Assembly (NCBI GenBank): GCA_937915755.1
Contig: CALGGR010000100.1
Coordinates: 1-32,025, forward strand
Source of the DNA: an uncultured Fretibacterium sp.
GTDB taxonomy: Bacteria > Synergistota > Synergistia > Synergistales > Aminobacteriaceae
Reading direction: 5' to 3'
DNA: 32,025 nt
Shown here: piece after piece, positions 8,901 through 16,224 of the stretch
Layout: each line of letters opens with the position of its first letter
Numbering within the stretch: position 1 is the stretch's first letter
Notes under the pieces: generated by a model
The model's input: the letters and a program-made list of their open reading frames with translations, nothing else
Databases searched by the model: none
What the model was told of the DNA's origin: nothing
Made by a program: the position numbers and the translations under genes

Positions 8901-9088
8901 TGTAACGGCAATTCCGTCGGCGTATAAACTCGTCCATTTATTGATGCATGGTATTCAAAGTTGGGCTCAACGGGAGCGTATCTTTCCAGATATGTATCTA
9001 ACCCGATTTCGTCGTCAATCTCAATCGAGAGAATATCACGGTCATTTAAGTTGAACGGATTGTGTAAGATTACCAAGTTTGTGAGCAT
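2966..9088 (-). CDS. tail-tip host-specificity protein, lambda J-like, 2040 aa
   Basis: The N-terminus (about 1-75) is beta-rich, followed by a hydrophobic glycine-rich stretch (about 85-135) that resembles lambda gpI fused to gpJ. Next comes the large J-type tip domain (about 150-890), then fibronectin-III-like segments (PPDPPTNLQATGWFGY, about 895-980). Seven 15-residue repeats fill about 1018-1120. Long alanine- and glutamine-rich coiled coils run to about 1750. A DUF1983-like segment (VAADKFLI) and TITGAKIADS repeats lead into a beta-rich C-terminal tip. The protein caps the tail tube and probably makes first host contact. It follows the NlpC/P60 gene with a 47-bp overlap and AGAAGGA at a suitable distance from the ATG. 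It is much longer than lambda J (1132 aa), mainly through the coiled-coil shaft. Confidence 0.92.
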   Translation of the reverse strand: MLTNLVILHNPFNLNDRDILSIEIDDEIGLDTYLERYAPVEPNFEYHASINGRVYTPTELPLQVVREYDSVVVCPVIKGGDSGSNPFAILAGIALTVFSFGVVAPFVGGLLGTVAGSVAAGVTMMIGGQLISNAFSPSLSSNEPEVEETSSGWTTLQSITRQGAIIPITFGTVRTAGQILNQHVEINNVDLSNELVHAADADAGDEYLYMLLCGGEGPIDSFSDFRINDNPAANYDCTPVTRRGDNTQTCIPGHGAIYSTQAVQVTLNADADDHTKPGDWHTVEYTGDSADAIEVVVSFPQGLCSYESSSPKNNWVELQFQYGIVEGAATTWRTLAADDTLKITAKKTSPFAHKIWRYIGFSAGTEGKKLLIRGRVYAKSKESSVQSIDTVQWTVLSGVLMSEQTHPNKALVGVKIKATDQLNGGTPTITWKQTRSKVLVYDGTWVEKDAQNPAWVIYDLVVHARRLDGTVHVFGENPSRIDLAAFKSWADWNDRELNNRPALKMNLLVDESKSLWEWCNNIAASARGAVVLKGTRISCIFDAPSDPVQLFSMGNIIAGSFSGDWLSIEERANAVEIAFNNEQNNFEREQITVYADGFDDNDSRANPVSVELTGITDFERAYREGFYRLNQNKYLLRTVSFTAEVDAIACQVGDVILVQHDIPQWGQGGRILSVDGLRLTLDKEITFNSEKSYIIIIRDKNDKRIQRYIMPLDIIYQSGIGSTASIAVTSGDLPGITPYDVVAIGQVDKAAKPFRVQVMERTGDLQITLTCTEYIAEVYTEATNIPVIQYSDPNANGITGLQVIATGYYTESGQWIPEVWAYWNYIGERPAQYEVQWSYDNGIWGNSIRITDTRSQCATRGTQTLYRVRVRALYITGLPSDWSYASGEGLILAPAIPPDPPTNLQATGWFGYASLTWTNPANVDFAHVEVWEATEDDLTKAVHIGNPPANSYTRLLPSGGAFWYWIRAINLTGLKSAFNSLAGTPCIISARDHETYVTQLLEDNPYLQETLDDVTSRIEPIEIKIPQLENEIADITDVQIPALENDIADITDITIPTIEGSIENIRDVEIPSLENDIADITEVAIPSIQSDIVNINNIEIPQLQNDIGEINEIKIPDLTGKVTDSQNNINNILFPTLERVGEGILRLSDESVRTRNVFRWAGFEVDEDEGTVVIRALEDLRTETGYQFSDVTQRLDAQAADINLKATRIYVDELAASLISSVIVTESWKFNGSLRGWTGQNTTLTAESDGIKYKIIASQPSMTSPDIAVSGAVNNIIGIQIQQLSGNPNFTVRIQYKTSAHSYSESYMKRVEILGNVSVVRSVQVDMHALSYGGNDWKNSTITGIRILIDDTVGSEYLVPLLNCGQSSMSDLIVAGLETRISQAEADIDGANAAISLKADTTTVSALSQKLAQAEIDIDGLNSAITLKAARTDLTETNARVQSAEVKIKALEGSITQEVSDMKILRGEIETNSAAIIQNALNDAAGQEQSRTAIAQARQELHAEITEANEAIAQAKLDLLAAIDDTTAAIQREETARAQADEAEVQARETLTAQVDDNKAAIQNVENTIANDKTAEAYSQRIVQAQIDSLAESAVQNAINDAQGQEESRRAVAQAKEELYARIDESDKASAGYRLELFAKINENDAQYKNDIQSVSTALSAETQARETLAVKVASNTAGIQSEAQTRATADSALSSRINTTAAGVASNTAAIETEATTRAQADEAEAQARQTLQSTVDGHTTSIQTLDEVKNGIVGKHLLKVDSNGYVAGYELYNGGDSKSSFTVAADKFLISPPNRADPKNIFVYDTSDATLHVQNVIVDTAQIANGAIQTAKIAGGAITGTKIADSTITGAKIADSTITGANLVASTIGREKISFRAITEKQYTYANAVETFTLPSFSAASFPGPAGYYVSPSGLSMVMMVEASLIYQLSAGFILYQYGNVSSSISGICYGYYARDYNAGGNFYAISPTVSIHFSRFTNGVPLTLPYMVGYSTTNTIELKVAIGLYTSSAYFVNPINGSSEAWLTIGNRYMNAIGTYR
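3501..3590 (-). repeat. 30-bp tandem repeat in the tail-tip gene
   Basis: Two exact 30-bp copies (3501-3530 and 3531-3560) and a degenerate third (3561-3590) encode the peptide unit TITGAKIADS and a variant. The identical first two copies indicate a recent duplication. Such decapeptide repeats form thin fibrous beta-helical stalks in phage fibres. Confidence 0.9.
5730..6036 (-). repeat. seven-fold 15-residue coiled-coil repeat in the tail-tip gene
   Basis: Seven units follow a pattern like ITDVQIPALENDIAD, with conserved I, IP, L/I, N and I positions, roughly every 45 bp. The DNA of the units is partly conserved: 'ATGTCAGCAATGTCATTTTC' recurs on the plus strand. A 15-residue period differs from a heptad and fits a nearly straight or right-handed coiled coil. 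Confidence 0.85.
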
Positions 9089-9473
9089 AACTATAAAATC
9101 CTTCTATTCTGTGTCTCCATGCTGGAGCGTCAAGCCGCTCTACTACTGCTCCAGCTTTCTCGCGAGTGTGGATAAATTTCCCCTCTCCTAAGTAAATCCC
9201 GACGTGATTGACCATAGTTGCGCTGACCTTAAAAGCGACGATGCAAGGGACAGGTAAATCCGGCGGAGATTGTCTAATCCAGTTTGGGCGGTTGCGTTCA
9301 ATTTCCGATGTTACGGCCAAAATGTCATAGCACCCGATTGTGTAATCCGGCAACTCGACCCCGTAGCGGTGATATATTTCTCTGACAAGTCCCCAGCAGT
9401 CATAGCCTTCAGGACCTCGTCCGCCGTCGATAAATGGGACACCGATTAAGGAACTGATTTCATCGGGTAACAT
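9042..9473 (-). CDS. NlpC/P60 tail-tip peptidase, lambda K-like
   Basis: The 143-residue protein has the NlpC/P60 fold, with catalytic Cys26 in GYDCWGLVREIY and His90 in MVNHVGIYLGEG. These enzymes cut peptidoglycan stem peptides and sit at the tail tip, helping DNA entry. I chose the ATG at 9473 because GGAGGGCTCT lies just before it, giving a 14-bp overlap with the L-like gene. It lacks the extra N-terminal JAB domain of lambda K. The L-K-J gene order supports the assignment. Confidence 0.9.
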   Translation of the reverse strand: MLPDEISSLIGVPFIDGGRGPEGYDCWGLVREIYHRYGVELPDYTIGCYDILAVTSEIERNRPNWIRQSPPDLPVPCIVAFKVSATMVNHVGIYLGEGKFIHTREKAGAVVERLDAPAWRHRIEGFYSYAHKLGNLTQSVQLK

Positions 9474-10089
9474 AGAGCCCTCCTTGTGGGATTCCCGGTT
9501 CTCCGCCAAAACGAGTTTCGTTTCCCCTGAGCTTGCAGTCTGCGAAGGATTTATTACAGCTTGCGTAACTGCTCGTTGACTTGCATTCCGGCCCCTTATA
9601 TTGATACGGGCAAAAATTTTTCAGGAATCTTCTCAGTGGCACCCTCTTAAACAGATTCACGCCCCCCGTCAAAACAAAGCTCACCCAGTTCTCATCGTAA
9701 CTCACCGACTGGACACTGAACTCCTCGTCAAGTTCGGGCGTTGTCTGTTCGAGGTGGGCGGAGAGTACTACCATCATTCGTACTTGCGCGCCGATTCCAC
9801 CTCCGGCTTGTTCGAGATACCCTTCAACAGTCCGCGTGATATTCGACACTCTCACGGTGAAGTTGGGGAGTTCGCCGTTCCCGCTTTGCTTCGGTGGGTC
9901 AAGTTCAAAAGGGAAGGCAGTCCACAGTAAGCAATTCCATGTTATGTCTTCTGTGTTACGTACCAGCCTTAACACAATAGGCACTCCCGTTGCGGTTGGG
10001 GGGATTGTGATTTCCAGCAATATTAGCCATGCGTTATCACTGGCAATTTTGTTTTTTTCGATGATTGCCGCCTGTGAAAGCGTCAGCAT
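9460..10089 (-). CDS. minor tail protein, lambda L-like, with cysteine cluster
   Basis: The 209-residue protein ends in a cysteine-rich region with Cys160, Cys169, Cys178 and Cys185 (NFCPYQYKGPEC and CNKSFADCKLRGN). Lambda gpL has the same four cysteines binding a [4Fe-4S] cluster. The preceding part is beta-rich (YDENWVSFVLTGG). It belongs to the tail tip, between the M-like and K-like proteins. AGAGGTG precedes the ATG. Confidence 0.88.
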   Translation of the reverse strand: MLTLSQAAIIEKNKIASDNAWLILLEITIPPTATGVPIVLRLVRNTEDITWNCLLWTAFPFELDPPKQSGNGELPNFTVRVSNITRTVEGYLEQAGGGIGAQVRMMVVLSAHLEQTTPELDEEFSVQSVSYDENWVSFVLTGGVNLFKRVPLRRFLKNFCPYQYKGPECKSTSSYASCNKSFADCKLRGNETRFGGEPGIPQGGLYVTR

Positions 10090-10091
10090 AT

Positions 10092-10421
10092 TTACACCTC
10101 TTCAAGCTGGATTGATACATTCCAGCAATCTCTCTCTGTGTGTGTTGCGATTAAATCTCCGTCAAACCTCACGTTAAAAGTTATGTTTTCTATAGGGTGT
10201 GTCCACGTAAAAATCAGGCTTCCACCTTTTTTCGCTACGTAAAAATTTCGTAATGTCCTATAATTTCCGCCTCTCAGGTTAGCCCACGTCAACGTCCATA
10301 TCCGGCGCGTCCTTGTGTATCTTGCCCGCGTCAAAACCATTCCGCTCTCCATCTCTGACCTGATAGCAGGGTTGCCCGTTGTCTCCTCAATAGTGCTCGG
10401 GAGTTGGATTTCAGGCCACAT
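10092..10421 (-). CDS. minor tail protein, lambda M-like
   Basis: This 109-residue beta-rich protein begins MWPEIQLPSTIEETTG and has the RIWTLTWANLRGGNYRTL and GGSLIFTWTHP elements usual for phage minor tail protein M. It starts with a strong AGGAGGAGATAAC site. It fits between the tape measure gene and the L-like gene, the normal place for M, which links the tape measure to the tip complex. Confidence 0.85.
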   Translation of the reverse strand: MWPEIQLPSTIEETTGNPAIRSEMESGMVLTRARYTRTRRIWTLTWANLRGGNYRTLRNFYVAKKGGSLIFTWTHPIENITFNVRFDGDLIATHTERDCWNVSIQLEEV

Positions 10422-10422
10422 G

Positions 10423-13419
10423 TTATCTCCTCCTGAAGTTGCGCGTTATCGGGCCGAAGGTCGCTTGATCTCTCAATACGACTTGAACAACCGCCTTATT
10501 AAACTGCTCGTCGAATGACACACCGCTTTGCTCAGCAGTCAGTGCGTACCCGCTTTGATTTTCGAGATTTATGATAACCGTCGGAGCATTGTTCGAGCTT
10601 TGGACTTGAGCATAAACACCGAGCCGTCCGCTCCCGTCCCTCGTCAGAGGCATAATAGCTTCCGTTCCAGCTTCACCCATCAGTCCCATTCCGCCCGACG
10701 TCCGAAACACAGTGGGCTTATTGACGACACCGCCTTTAGCGTAAGCGGTGAGTTTTGTGCCGCGCTCATACACACCACCTTTGGCATTTGCCGCGACCGG
10801 AACAGGGATTCCGCCGAAGGACATACCAAAGGCTGCGCCTAACCACCGCGTAATCTGAGACAAAATCACCATCTTCAGCGTCGCGTAGACAATATCTTGA
10901 CCGAGCTTTTTCAGACTCGCTCCAAAATCTTGTCCGTAAATGCAGGCTTGCAAGAATCCTTCAGCCGTTTCCAAAATACCTTTGCCTTGCAACTCCTGAA
11001 AATCTTTTGTTGCGTCGCGGAGCGCACTCGTTAATTGCTGGCCTGTTGACAAGGCTACCAGTTCATTTTGTCTCCGGAATGCTTCGAGCGCGTCAGTGGC
11101 CGCTTGTACCACCTTGGGAAAATCCGCGAACTCCTGAATGATAGAGTTCAACGCCGACTCATATCCAGCCGCTCCGAGCTTGCCAGCGTCAAATTGGTCT
11201 GACAGCTTTTCGAGCATCTTCGAGACTTCGGAAACATTAACGTTTTGAAGTTCACTAAAACGTGATCGCCATTTGTCAGTTCCCTCTGTCAACCTTGCGA
11301 CTTCGCCCTTGAGCAGTTCGGCGTATTCCGATGCCTTCAGCAATCCTTCCGCGTACTTCCACGAGTAAGTGCTCCATTTCTCGTTATATGCTTCCTCCAT
11401 GATCGGCTTCATGACATCGACGATTTTCTTGCCCTTTTCGCTCAAGAGATCAACACCGTTCAACATCTCTTGCAGTTGCGGGATAAACATTTCCCCGGGC
11501 TGGCCGAGATAAGACATTTGGTCCTGTATATCCTGGATTGACTTGTCAAACGACTCAGTGTCTATCCTCAACCTCAGGTCTTCGAGCTTTTTCCAGTCAT
11601 CGGAGAGTGGCTTGAGCTTTGACTGCATTTCGAGGAGCGTCGACATAAAGCTCTGGCCGTCCTCTTGCAAGTACTTCATACGGTCTTGCACATTTTCAAC
11701 GAATAGATCGACGGCGGACTTCCCTGAGTGTTTGCCGCCTTTGGAGGATTTATATTTCGATGGACTTATTCCACCACCCGAAGGAGGTGATACAGGATTC
11801 TCAAGTTCCTTTAACCTTTTGTTCGCGGCTTCGATAATTTGCTGGTTATTTTTTATGAGAGCGTTGACTCTGTTGAGCTTTTGGTATTCGTCACTAATTT
11901 GAGTGTCTACAGCTTGCGTAAAGGGGAACTCTCCGCCAAACGCACTATGGACTAAGTTCTCTTCCACGATTTTTGCTCTTTGAGTTTCAAGCATTGCAAT
12001 CGCTCTTTGCGTCAAGTATGCTTGTCGTTCAAGATTCCGCATCGCATGTTCCGATGTCGAGAGCTGATTGCGAAGTTGCTCCATCGTCATTGAGCGAATT
12101 TGGTCGGTCAACTGACGGAATGCTTGAGTTGTATTGTCTGTAGCAGTTTGTGTACTTTCAAGCTGTCCCGCTGCCTTAAGCAACCCAATGCCTAACGCGG
12201 AGAGAGCGAGAAAAACACCCGCCGGCCCAACGAGCACCCCGTACAATGTAGTTAGGCTTGATGTTAATGATGACACAGCCGCCGTGAACGCTCCCAAAAT
12301 CATTGTGCCGGGGCCTAACGCTGCAAGGAACATTCCAACTTTGACAGCGGCATCACTACAATCAAGCGAAAAATTCTCCACCATCTTGCTCAACTCGGGG
12401 AGGTATTCTTCGGCAATGTTCAAAATCCGAGTTCCCAAAGGTTCAAGCGCGAGGGTCATCTGGTTAGTGATCCGCGACCACTTCGTCTGGAAATCATCCG
12501 TCTCATCGACGAATGTTCCGACCGCCACGGATGCGTCATTTATCGCCTTCACTAACTCATCGACTTCAAGCCGCCCCTCGCGGATCGCAGAGGCCAACGC
12601 GGGACCAGCAAGCCGCCCGAAGGTTTCCGTGGCCTTAGTGATAGAGTCGCCGAGTGAGCCGGTCTTTATGCTATCGAGCAAACCTCGGAAGGCAGAGGCG
12701 AAATCTTTAACACCGTCTTTGGCAAAACTTCCCATAGCTCTTTGCAGTGAGTCGAGGATACGCTGTGTGTTGAGTCCCGCCTTGTCGAGTTGACCAACTA
12801 AGGCCATGCCCTCCTCCATGCTGATACCCATAGCGCGGAGGGAAGAGCCTGCTGCCGTAACACCCGAAGCTATCGCGTCGATAGCCACGCCCGTGTTTTG
12901 CGACGCAACGAGGAGCTTGTCGAGCATTTCAGTTGCCCGCGATGACGCAACGCTCCAGTTGTTCATGAGTTTTGTTACGGAGCTGATATTAGCTCCTAAG
13001 TCAGAGCCGGCGATTCTCGACACGTTCAAAAATGCCTTTGCGATTTCTTGCAGTTCCGGTCCCGTTGAGCCGAGCATGGTGTTCACGTCGGCAATAGCCT
13101 TTGCCGTCAAACTCATATCATCGGGCACTTGTCCAGCGATTGCGCGGAAGTCAGCTTTTAATCCCGCGAGTGCTTCACCGGTCGCGCCTGTCCCGACCGC
13201 TACATCGGACAATGCTTTGCGGACTTTCACGCCCGCCGCAATGCTTGCCACCCCGACTGCGGCCAAAGGACCCGAGATTGCAACAGAAAAATCTTTGCCG
13301 AAGCTCGTTAGTTGTTTCTCGAAATTTTTGATGTCTTTGACGATGGCTTTTAATTTCTTCTCAACTTCGGATGTATCAGCTCCTATGAACATTTGCAGTT
13401 TTCCGCTAAATCTTGCCAC
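10423..13419 (-). CDS. tail tape measure protein, 998 aa
   Basis: The protein is the long alpha-helical tape measure that sets tail length. The N-terminal segment GADTSEVEKKLKAIVKDI and the following alanine-rich helices match phage tail tape measure domains. Hydrophobic segments occur at about 355-420 (including GPGTMILGAFTAAV). A glycine- and serine-rich linker lies near 550-570. A basic, disordered-like C-terminus (PITRNFRRR) ends the protein. The GTG start follows AGGAGG. It overlaps the second tail chaperone by 14 bases, as usual for coupled translation. Confidence 0.93.
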   Translation of the reverse strand: MARFSGKLQMFIGADTSEVEKKLKAIVKDIKNFEKQLTSFGKDFSVAISGPLAAVGVASIAAGVKVRKALSDVAVGTGATGEALAGLKADFRAIAGQVPDDMSLTAKAIADVNTMLGSTGPELQEIAKAFLNVSRIAGSDLGANISSVTKLMNNWSVASSRATEMLDKLLVASQNTGVAIDAIASGVTAAGSSLRAMGISMEEGMALVGQLDKAGLNTQRILDSLQRAMGSFAKDGVKDFASAFRGLLDSIKTGSLGDSITKATETFGRLAGPALASAIREGRLEVDELVKAINDASVAVGTFVDETDDFQTKWSRITNQMTLALEPLGTRILNIAEEYLPELSKMVENFSLDCSDAAVKVGMFLAALGPGTMILGAFTAAVSSLTSSLTTLYGVLVGPAGVFLALSALGIGLLKAAGQLESTQTATDNTTQAFRQLTDQIRSMTMEQLRNQLSTSEHAMRNLERQAYLTQRAIAMLETQRAKIVEENLVHSAFGGEFPFTQAVDTQISDEYQKLNRVNALIKNNQQIIEAANKRLKELENPVSPPSGGGISPSKYKSSKGGKHSGKSAVDLFVENVQDRMKYLQEDGQSFMSTLLEMQSKLKPLSDDWKKLEDLRLRIDTESFDKSIQDIQDQMSYLGQPGEMFIPQLQEMLNGVDLLSEKGKKIVDVMKPIMEEAYNEKWSTYSWKYAEGLLKASEYAELLKGEVARLTEGTDKWRSRFSELQNVNVSEVSKMLEKLSDQFDAGKLGAAGYESALNSIIQEFADFPKVVQAATDALEAFRRQNELVALSTGQQLTSALRDATKDFQELQGKGILETAEGFLQACIYGQDFGASLKKLGQDIVYATLKMVILSQITRWLGAAFGMSFGGIPVPVAANAKGGVYERGTKLTAYAKGGVVNKPTVFRTSGGMGLMGEAGTEAIMPLTRDGSGRLGVYAQVQSSNNAPTVIINLENQSGYALTAEQSGVSFDEQFNKAVVQVVLRDQATFGPITRNFRRR

Positions 13420-13741
13420 TTAATTTCGCCTCCTTCCTTCGTTTGTGTTCGGCTTTCCATGCTTCGAAAAATTCTTCTTTGCTTAACACACGGCCGTCTC
13501 GCCAAATGCCTGTGAAGTCTTGCACTGTGATTTTATTTTTGCTCCAGGCATTGAGTATAGAGACTGTATGCTGCGCTTGTTCCTGCTTCGCACAAAATTG
13601 TCTGTAACGATATGCTTCGATCATGTCGGCCAGTTCACCGTTAGTAACCGTCCAGAGTTCTTCACGCCGCAGATTGAGAGGGCCGAGCGCAATAAGGTAC
13701 ATTTGTCTTCGTGCCTTCAGGCGTTCAGCCCGAGACATCAC
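13406..13741 (-). CDS. tail assembly chaperone, GT-type downstream frame
   Basis: This frame encodes a basic, helical segment (MSRAERLKARRQMYLIALGP and EFFEAWKAEHKRRKEAKLSG). It lies between the first chaperone gene and the tape measure, where lambda T lies. It is open without a stop from the A_AAA_AAC slip site, so it is probably translated mainly as a -1 fusion to the upstream gene. The fusion would be about 223 residues. An independent start at the GTG/ATG near 13738 is possible but lacks a clear ribosome site. Confidence 0.8.
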   Translation of the reverse strand: MMSRAERLKARRQMYLIALGPLNLRREELWTVTNGELADMIEAYRYRQFCAKQEQAQHTVSILNAWSKNKITVQDFTGIWRDGRVLSKEEFFEAWKAEHKRRKEAKLSGKI

Positions 13742-14076
13742 TCGTTTTTTTCGACATCCTCGTTTTTCTCCTCGGTGGCGGGTAAATAGCGACTAAAAGA
13801 TTCTTGAAGCTCCTCTGCACATTCAGCGAATAACGACGCCATTGTGACACCTGCTTTGTCACAAATGTCCCCAACATCCTCAGGCGTTAAATGCCTGTCG
13901 TCATACAACAATCCCGCCCAAAGAACAGCCCGAACGTCGTTGAATCGTACTTCACCTTTGTCTAGACGTAAACAGATCTGTATGATGCTCTCATCAAGTT
14001 CATCCTCCAACGCACAAATAGAGTTCTGCCCGTAGTGCAGTGTGTATTCCTTTTCACCAATTTTTATCTTTCTCAT
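13738..14076 (-). CDS. tail assembly chaperone, G-type
   Basis: This 112-residue acidic protein begins MRKIKIGEKEYTLHYG. It lies between the major tail protein and the tape measure and overlaps the former by ATGA. Siphophages place chaperone gene G here and make a G-GT frameshift product that loads the tape measure. The end of the gene carries a slip site ten bases before its TGA stop. I chose the ATG at 14076 over longer upstream forms because these would run back into the major tail gene. Confidence 0.85.
   Translation of the reverse strand: MRKIKIGEKEYTLHYGQNSICALEDELDESIIQICLRLDKGEVRFNDVRAVLWAGLLYDDRHLTPEDVGDICDKAGVTMASLFAECAEELQESFSRYLPATEEKNEDVEKNE
13744..13750 (-). promoter_or_regulatory. 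programmed -1 ribosomal frameshift site A_AAA_AAC
   Basis: On the minus strand the zero-frame codons are GTC GAA AAA AAC GAG TGA, giving a canonical A_AAA_AAC heptamer two codons before the stop. A -1 slip continues as CGA GTG ATG TCT, exactly the frame of the next gene. GAGGAG about 17 bases upstream could act as an internal stimulator. Similar slips between G and T chaperone genes are general in siphophages. Confidence 0.88.
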
Positions 14077-14504
14077 TCTGGTGTCGTACCTCCCTCTGGC
14101 AACGTACCTTTCGTGATGGCTCCCGTTGCTTGGAATGATAAGGCAATCTTGATAGCGTCCTCTGTCGCTGCGCTTATATCCCACGCTGTGATTAAAGCCG
14201 TGAAGCTATATTGCACTTTGCCGGATGCCGAGCCTTCAGGCCTGACATAAAACGTTATTTCAGTGCCATTCCACATGGCGGACTCAATGACCCCTGAACC
14301 TTCTGTGTCATCCGGATCAAAAAGCATGGTACAGCTTCCAGTGGCTGTGATCTGCCCCGACAAAAATTCTTTCCACTCAGTCCCGATCGTCGACACGTCT
14401 ATAGCGTTGCGGGCAGTAGACATTGACCAGTCGCTCACGTTCGTCAGTTGCGTCGGTGTTGCGCCAATAAACACCTGACTGTTCTTAGATGCTATTTTGC
14501 TCAT
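14073..14504 (-). CDS. major tail tube protein
   Basis: This 143-residue beta-rich protein begins MSKIASKNSQVFIGATP and contains the DVSTIGTEWKEFLSG and FQATGAITKGTL elements typical of siphophage tail tube proteins. It is followed by the frameshifted chaperones and the tape measure, the classical order. It overlaps the previous gene by one base (stop/start coupling). Confidence 0.88.
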   Translation of the reverse strand: MSKIASKNSQVFIGATPTQLTNVSDWSMSTARNAIDVSTIGTEWKEFLSGQITATGSCTMLFDPDDTEGSGVIESAMWNGTEITFYVRPEGSASGKVQYSFTALITAWDISAATEDAIKIALSFQATGAITKGTLPEGGTTPE

Positions 14505-14887
14505 TATTCAATTCCTTTCTCAATGTACGTCCTAAACGTTACAACACCGTGAATCCATTGTTCATCTTCATGTAACAGTTGGAAGTTCTCGAAGATGTAA
14601 TTGTTTTTGTCAGTCATTAACACATCTTCAAGCACTCTCTCAATGGCTATTGTTTGACTGCGCCCGTGGTAGGAGCTCCAAATATGCAGGCGTATATATA
14701 CCTTGCGCTCATCGTCATTGATAAGCCGTCCCTCGACTTCGTTTGTATCTCCTACTACCACATAAGGCCCGGGTATGCTGTCATCCAGCATATAATCATA
14801 AATCCGACCTTCACCGAGGAGGAGCGTTAGTTCCGGACTACTCGACAGTCGCCGGTAAACGTCTTCATATAGTTCTGTGAGTGTCAT
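14504..14887 (-). CDS. tail completion protein, DUF3168-like
   Basis: The 127-residue protein begins MTLTELYEDVYRRLSSSP and contains SIPGPYVVVGDT, IRLHIWSSYHGRSQT and a C-terminal VTFRTYIE. This matches the DUF3168 tail terminator group, which closes the head-proximal end of the tail. It overlaps the HK97 gp10-like gene by ATGA and precedes the tube protein. Confidence 0.85.
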   Translation of the reverse strand: MTLTELYEDVYRRLSSSPELTLLLGEGRIYDYMLDDSIPGPYVVVGDTNEVEGRLINDDERKVYIRLHIWSSYHGRSQTIAIERVLEDVLMTDKNNYIFENFQLLHEDEQWIHGVVTFRTYIEKGIE

Positions 14888-15387
14888 ATCTTTTGCTCTG
14901 TCTCCTCACAAAGTTCTTCCAGTGCTTTGACTATAAACTCTTGCACCTCGCTCGCCTTCGCTTCAAGCGCGGGGGCAAGGAAGGGACGCGCCGCCATGAC
15001 GCCTGTACCATACTCAGGAGCGAACGCATAGTATTCTTTATACCCTGCCTTCGTCTTCTTTTTCTTCCGGCGGATTGGATCCCATGGGCGCACCTTCGCA
15101 TTCTCAGGATAGTCAGCATACACATACGCACCGACTTTGCGCTTATACGGGTCAACCCTTATTCCTTTAGTCTTTATAGATTTTTTCAGTCGCCCCGTGT
15201 TGACTCCTTTGCGTGGCGGGCGAGTCCCCACGGGTGCTCTATGGCGGACTTCTTGAGCTACAATCTCAGCTCCGTCCATGACGGCTTTTTGTAGACGTTC
15301 CCTCAATACACCTTCCGCAAGATTCCGCAGTTCCTGACACACTTTCGAACTCCCCTCAAGGCGCGCATAAGCAAGTACGCTCGGCAT
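14884..15387 (-). CDS. HK97 gp10-like head-tail joining protein
   Basis: The 167-residue protein begins with a helical segment, followed by RHRAPVGTRPPRKGVNTGRL and a C-terminal YGTGVMAARPFLAPAL, the signature of the HK97 gp10 family of minor head/tail proteins. It is basic and lies between the head-closure and tail-completion genes, as in HK97-type phages. Confidence 0.88.
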   Translation of the reverse strand: MPSVLAYARLEGSSKVCQELRNLAEGVLRERLQKAVMDGAEIVAQEVRHRAPVGTRPPRKGVNTGRLKKSIKTKGIRVDPYKRKVGAYVYADYPENAKVRPWDPIRRKKKKTKAGYKEYYAFAPEYGTGVMAARPFLAPALEAKASEVQEFIVKALEELCEETEQKI

Positions 15388-15390
15388 TCG

Positions 15391-15717
15391 CTACACCACC
15401 CTTGTTACGCAGTCCAGAATTAGCCATTGAGCCATTGGGCGCGTTGCCCTGACATCAAGCCGAGATCCGCGCCATGCGACAATATCTCCCTGCATAACAT
15501 CAGCCGTCCCAAGCCGCAAAATGACTTCATGTGTCCGCAATTCTCTCATCTGGTCAGCAATCACGTTATCCCTTGCACTAACTACATTGACCTGTGCAAA
15601 GTATGATCCGATCTCACGTTCTGACTCGGTGTATCCGCCCATATTATCACGCTGCTTATCGAGACGGTAAATAGTTATGCGTTCATTGAGTGCTCCCGCT
15701 CCTTTAGGTAAAGCCAT
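15391..15717 (-). CDS. head closure protein (head-tail adaptor)
   Basis: The 108-residue protein begins MALPKGAGALNERITIYR and contains DNMGGYTESE and EVILRLGT, typical of the SPP1 gp16 / HK97 gp9 head-closure family. I chose the ATG at 15717 because GGAGTG lies six bases upstream; a further ATG at 15726 is weaker. It is followed closely by the gp10-like gene. Confidence 0.85.
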   Translation of the reverse strand: MALPKGAGALNERITIYRLDKQRDNMGGYTESEREIGSYFAQVNVVSARDNVIADQMRELRTHEVILRLGTADVMQGDIVAWRGSRLDVRATRPMAQWLILDCVTRVV

Positions 15718-15729
15718 CGCAATCACTCC

Positions 15730-16050
15730 TTAAACTGGGACATTCCGATCAAGCCAGAGCAAGTCTTTAGCTCCCAAAGGGATTTCTGACAAGCTCCCGA
15801 CCGACACATTCTCACGATTCGAGTACCAATGTGCAACAACCAGCGAAATTGCGTGTTTCCATGTTTTTTTCACGGTTATCGGCTCGGATTCCTCGTCATC
15901 GCTATCGTAGGCAAGCGTGATGTTCGCGAATCCCTCCGCCCATTGTCGTGCCGCCGTGATGTAGGAGGTGAGAAGCTCATCGTCGGTATCGTATTCAACT
16001 CGGCACTGTGCTTTTACTTCGGATAGCGTTACGGGTTCGACTATTGGCAT
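15730..16050 (-). CDS. head-tail connector, gp6-like
   Basis: The 106-residue protein begins MPIVEPVTLSEVKAQCRVEY and contains DDELLTSYITAARQWAEGF, the signature of the phage gp6-like head-tail connector family (helical, ring-forming below the portal). The start at 16050 gives the usual family length. Its 5' end overlaps the small upstream gene by 56 bases. Confidence 0.87.
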   Translation of the reverse strand: MPIVEPVTLSEVKAQCRVEYDTDDELLTSYITAARQWAEGFANITLAYDSDDEESEPITVKKTWKHAISLVVAHWYSNRENVSVGSLSEIPLGAKDLLWLDRNVPV

Positions 16051-16198
16051 CTGATTTTTCCTCCCGTTTTTCCGTAAAGCCCGCGGATTCTGCATAGGCG
16101 GCGCAGTCGTAAGGGACATCGTATTCGCCGATCTGGAAGTCTCTCCGCTGATAACCGTCTATATAGTACGTGAAGGGCTTCGTTATTTTTACATTCAT
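15995..16198 (-). CDS. small protein between capsid and connector
   Basis: The 67-residue product begins MNVKITKPFTYYIDGYQRRD, followed by FQIGEYDVPYDCAAYAESAG. Small proteins of this kind often lie between the capsid and the gp6-like connector and resemble Rho-N-like or capsid-associated peptides. AGGTGGTGAGAAG precedes the start. Its tail overlaps the connector gene in another frame, so part of it may be constrained by that gene. I do not assign a function. Confidence 0.65.
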   Translation of the reverse strand: MNVKITKPFTYYIDGYQRRDFQIGEYDVPYDCAAYAESAGFTEKREEKSDANSRTRNAIRSKSTVPS

Positions 16199-16224
16199 CT
16201 TCTCACCACCTAAGACACAAACAC

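Noticed and set aside
12134..13423. Long plus-strand ORFs (219 and 205 codons) opposite the tape measure gene
   Set aside because: Their long open length arises from the codon pattern of the tape measure; no ribosome site or family pattern is seen.
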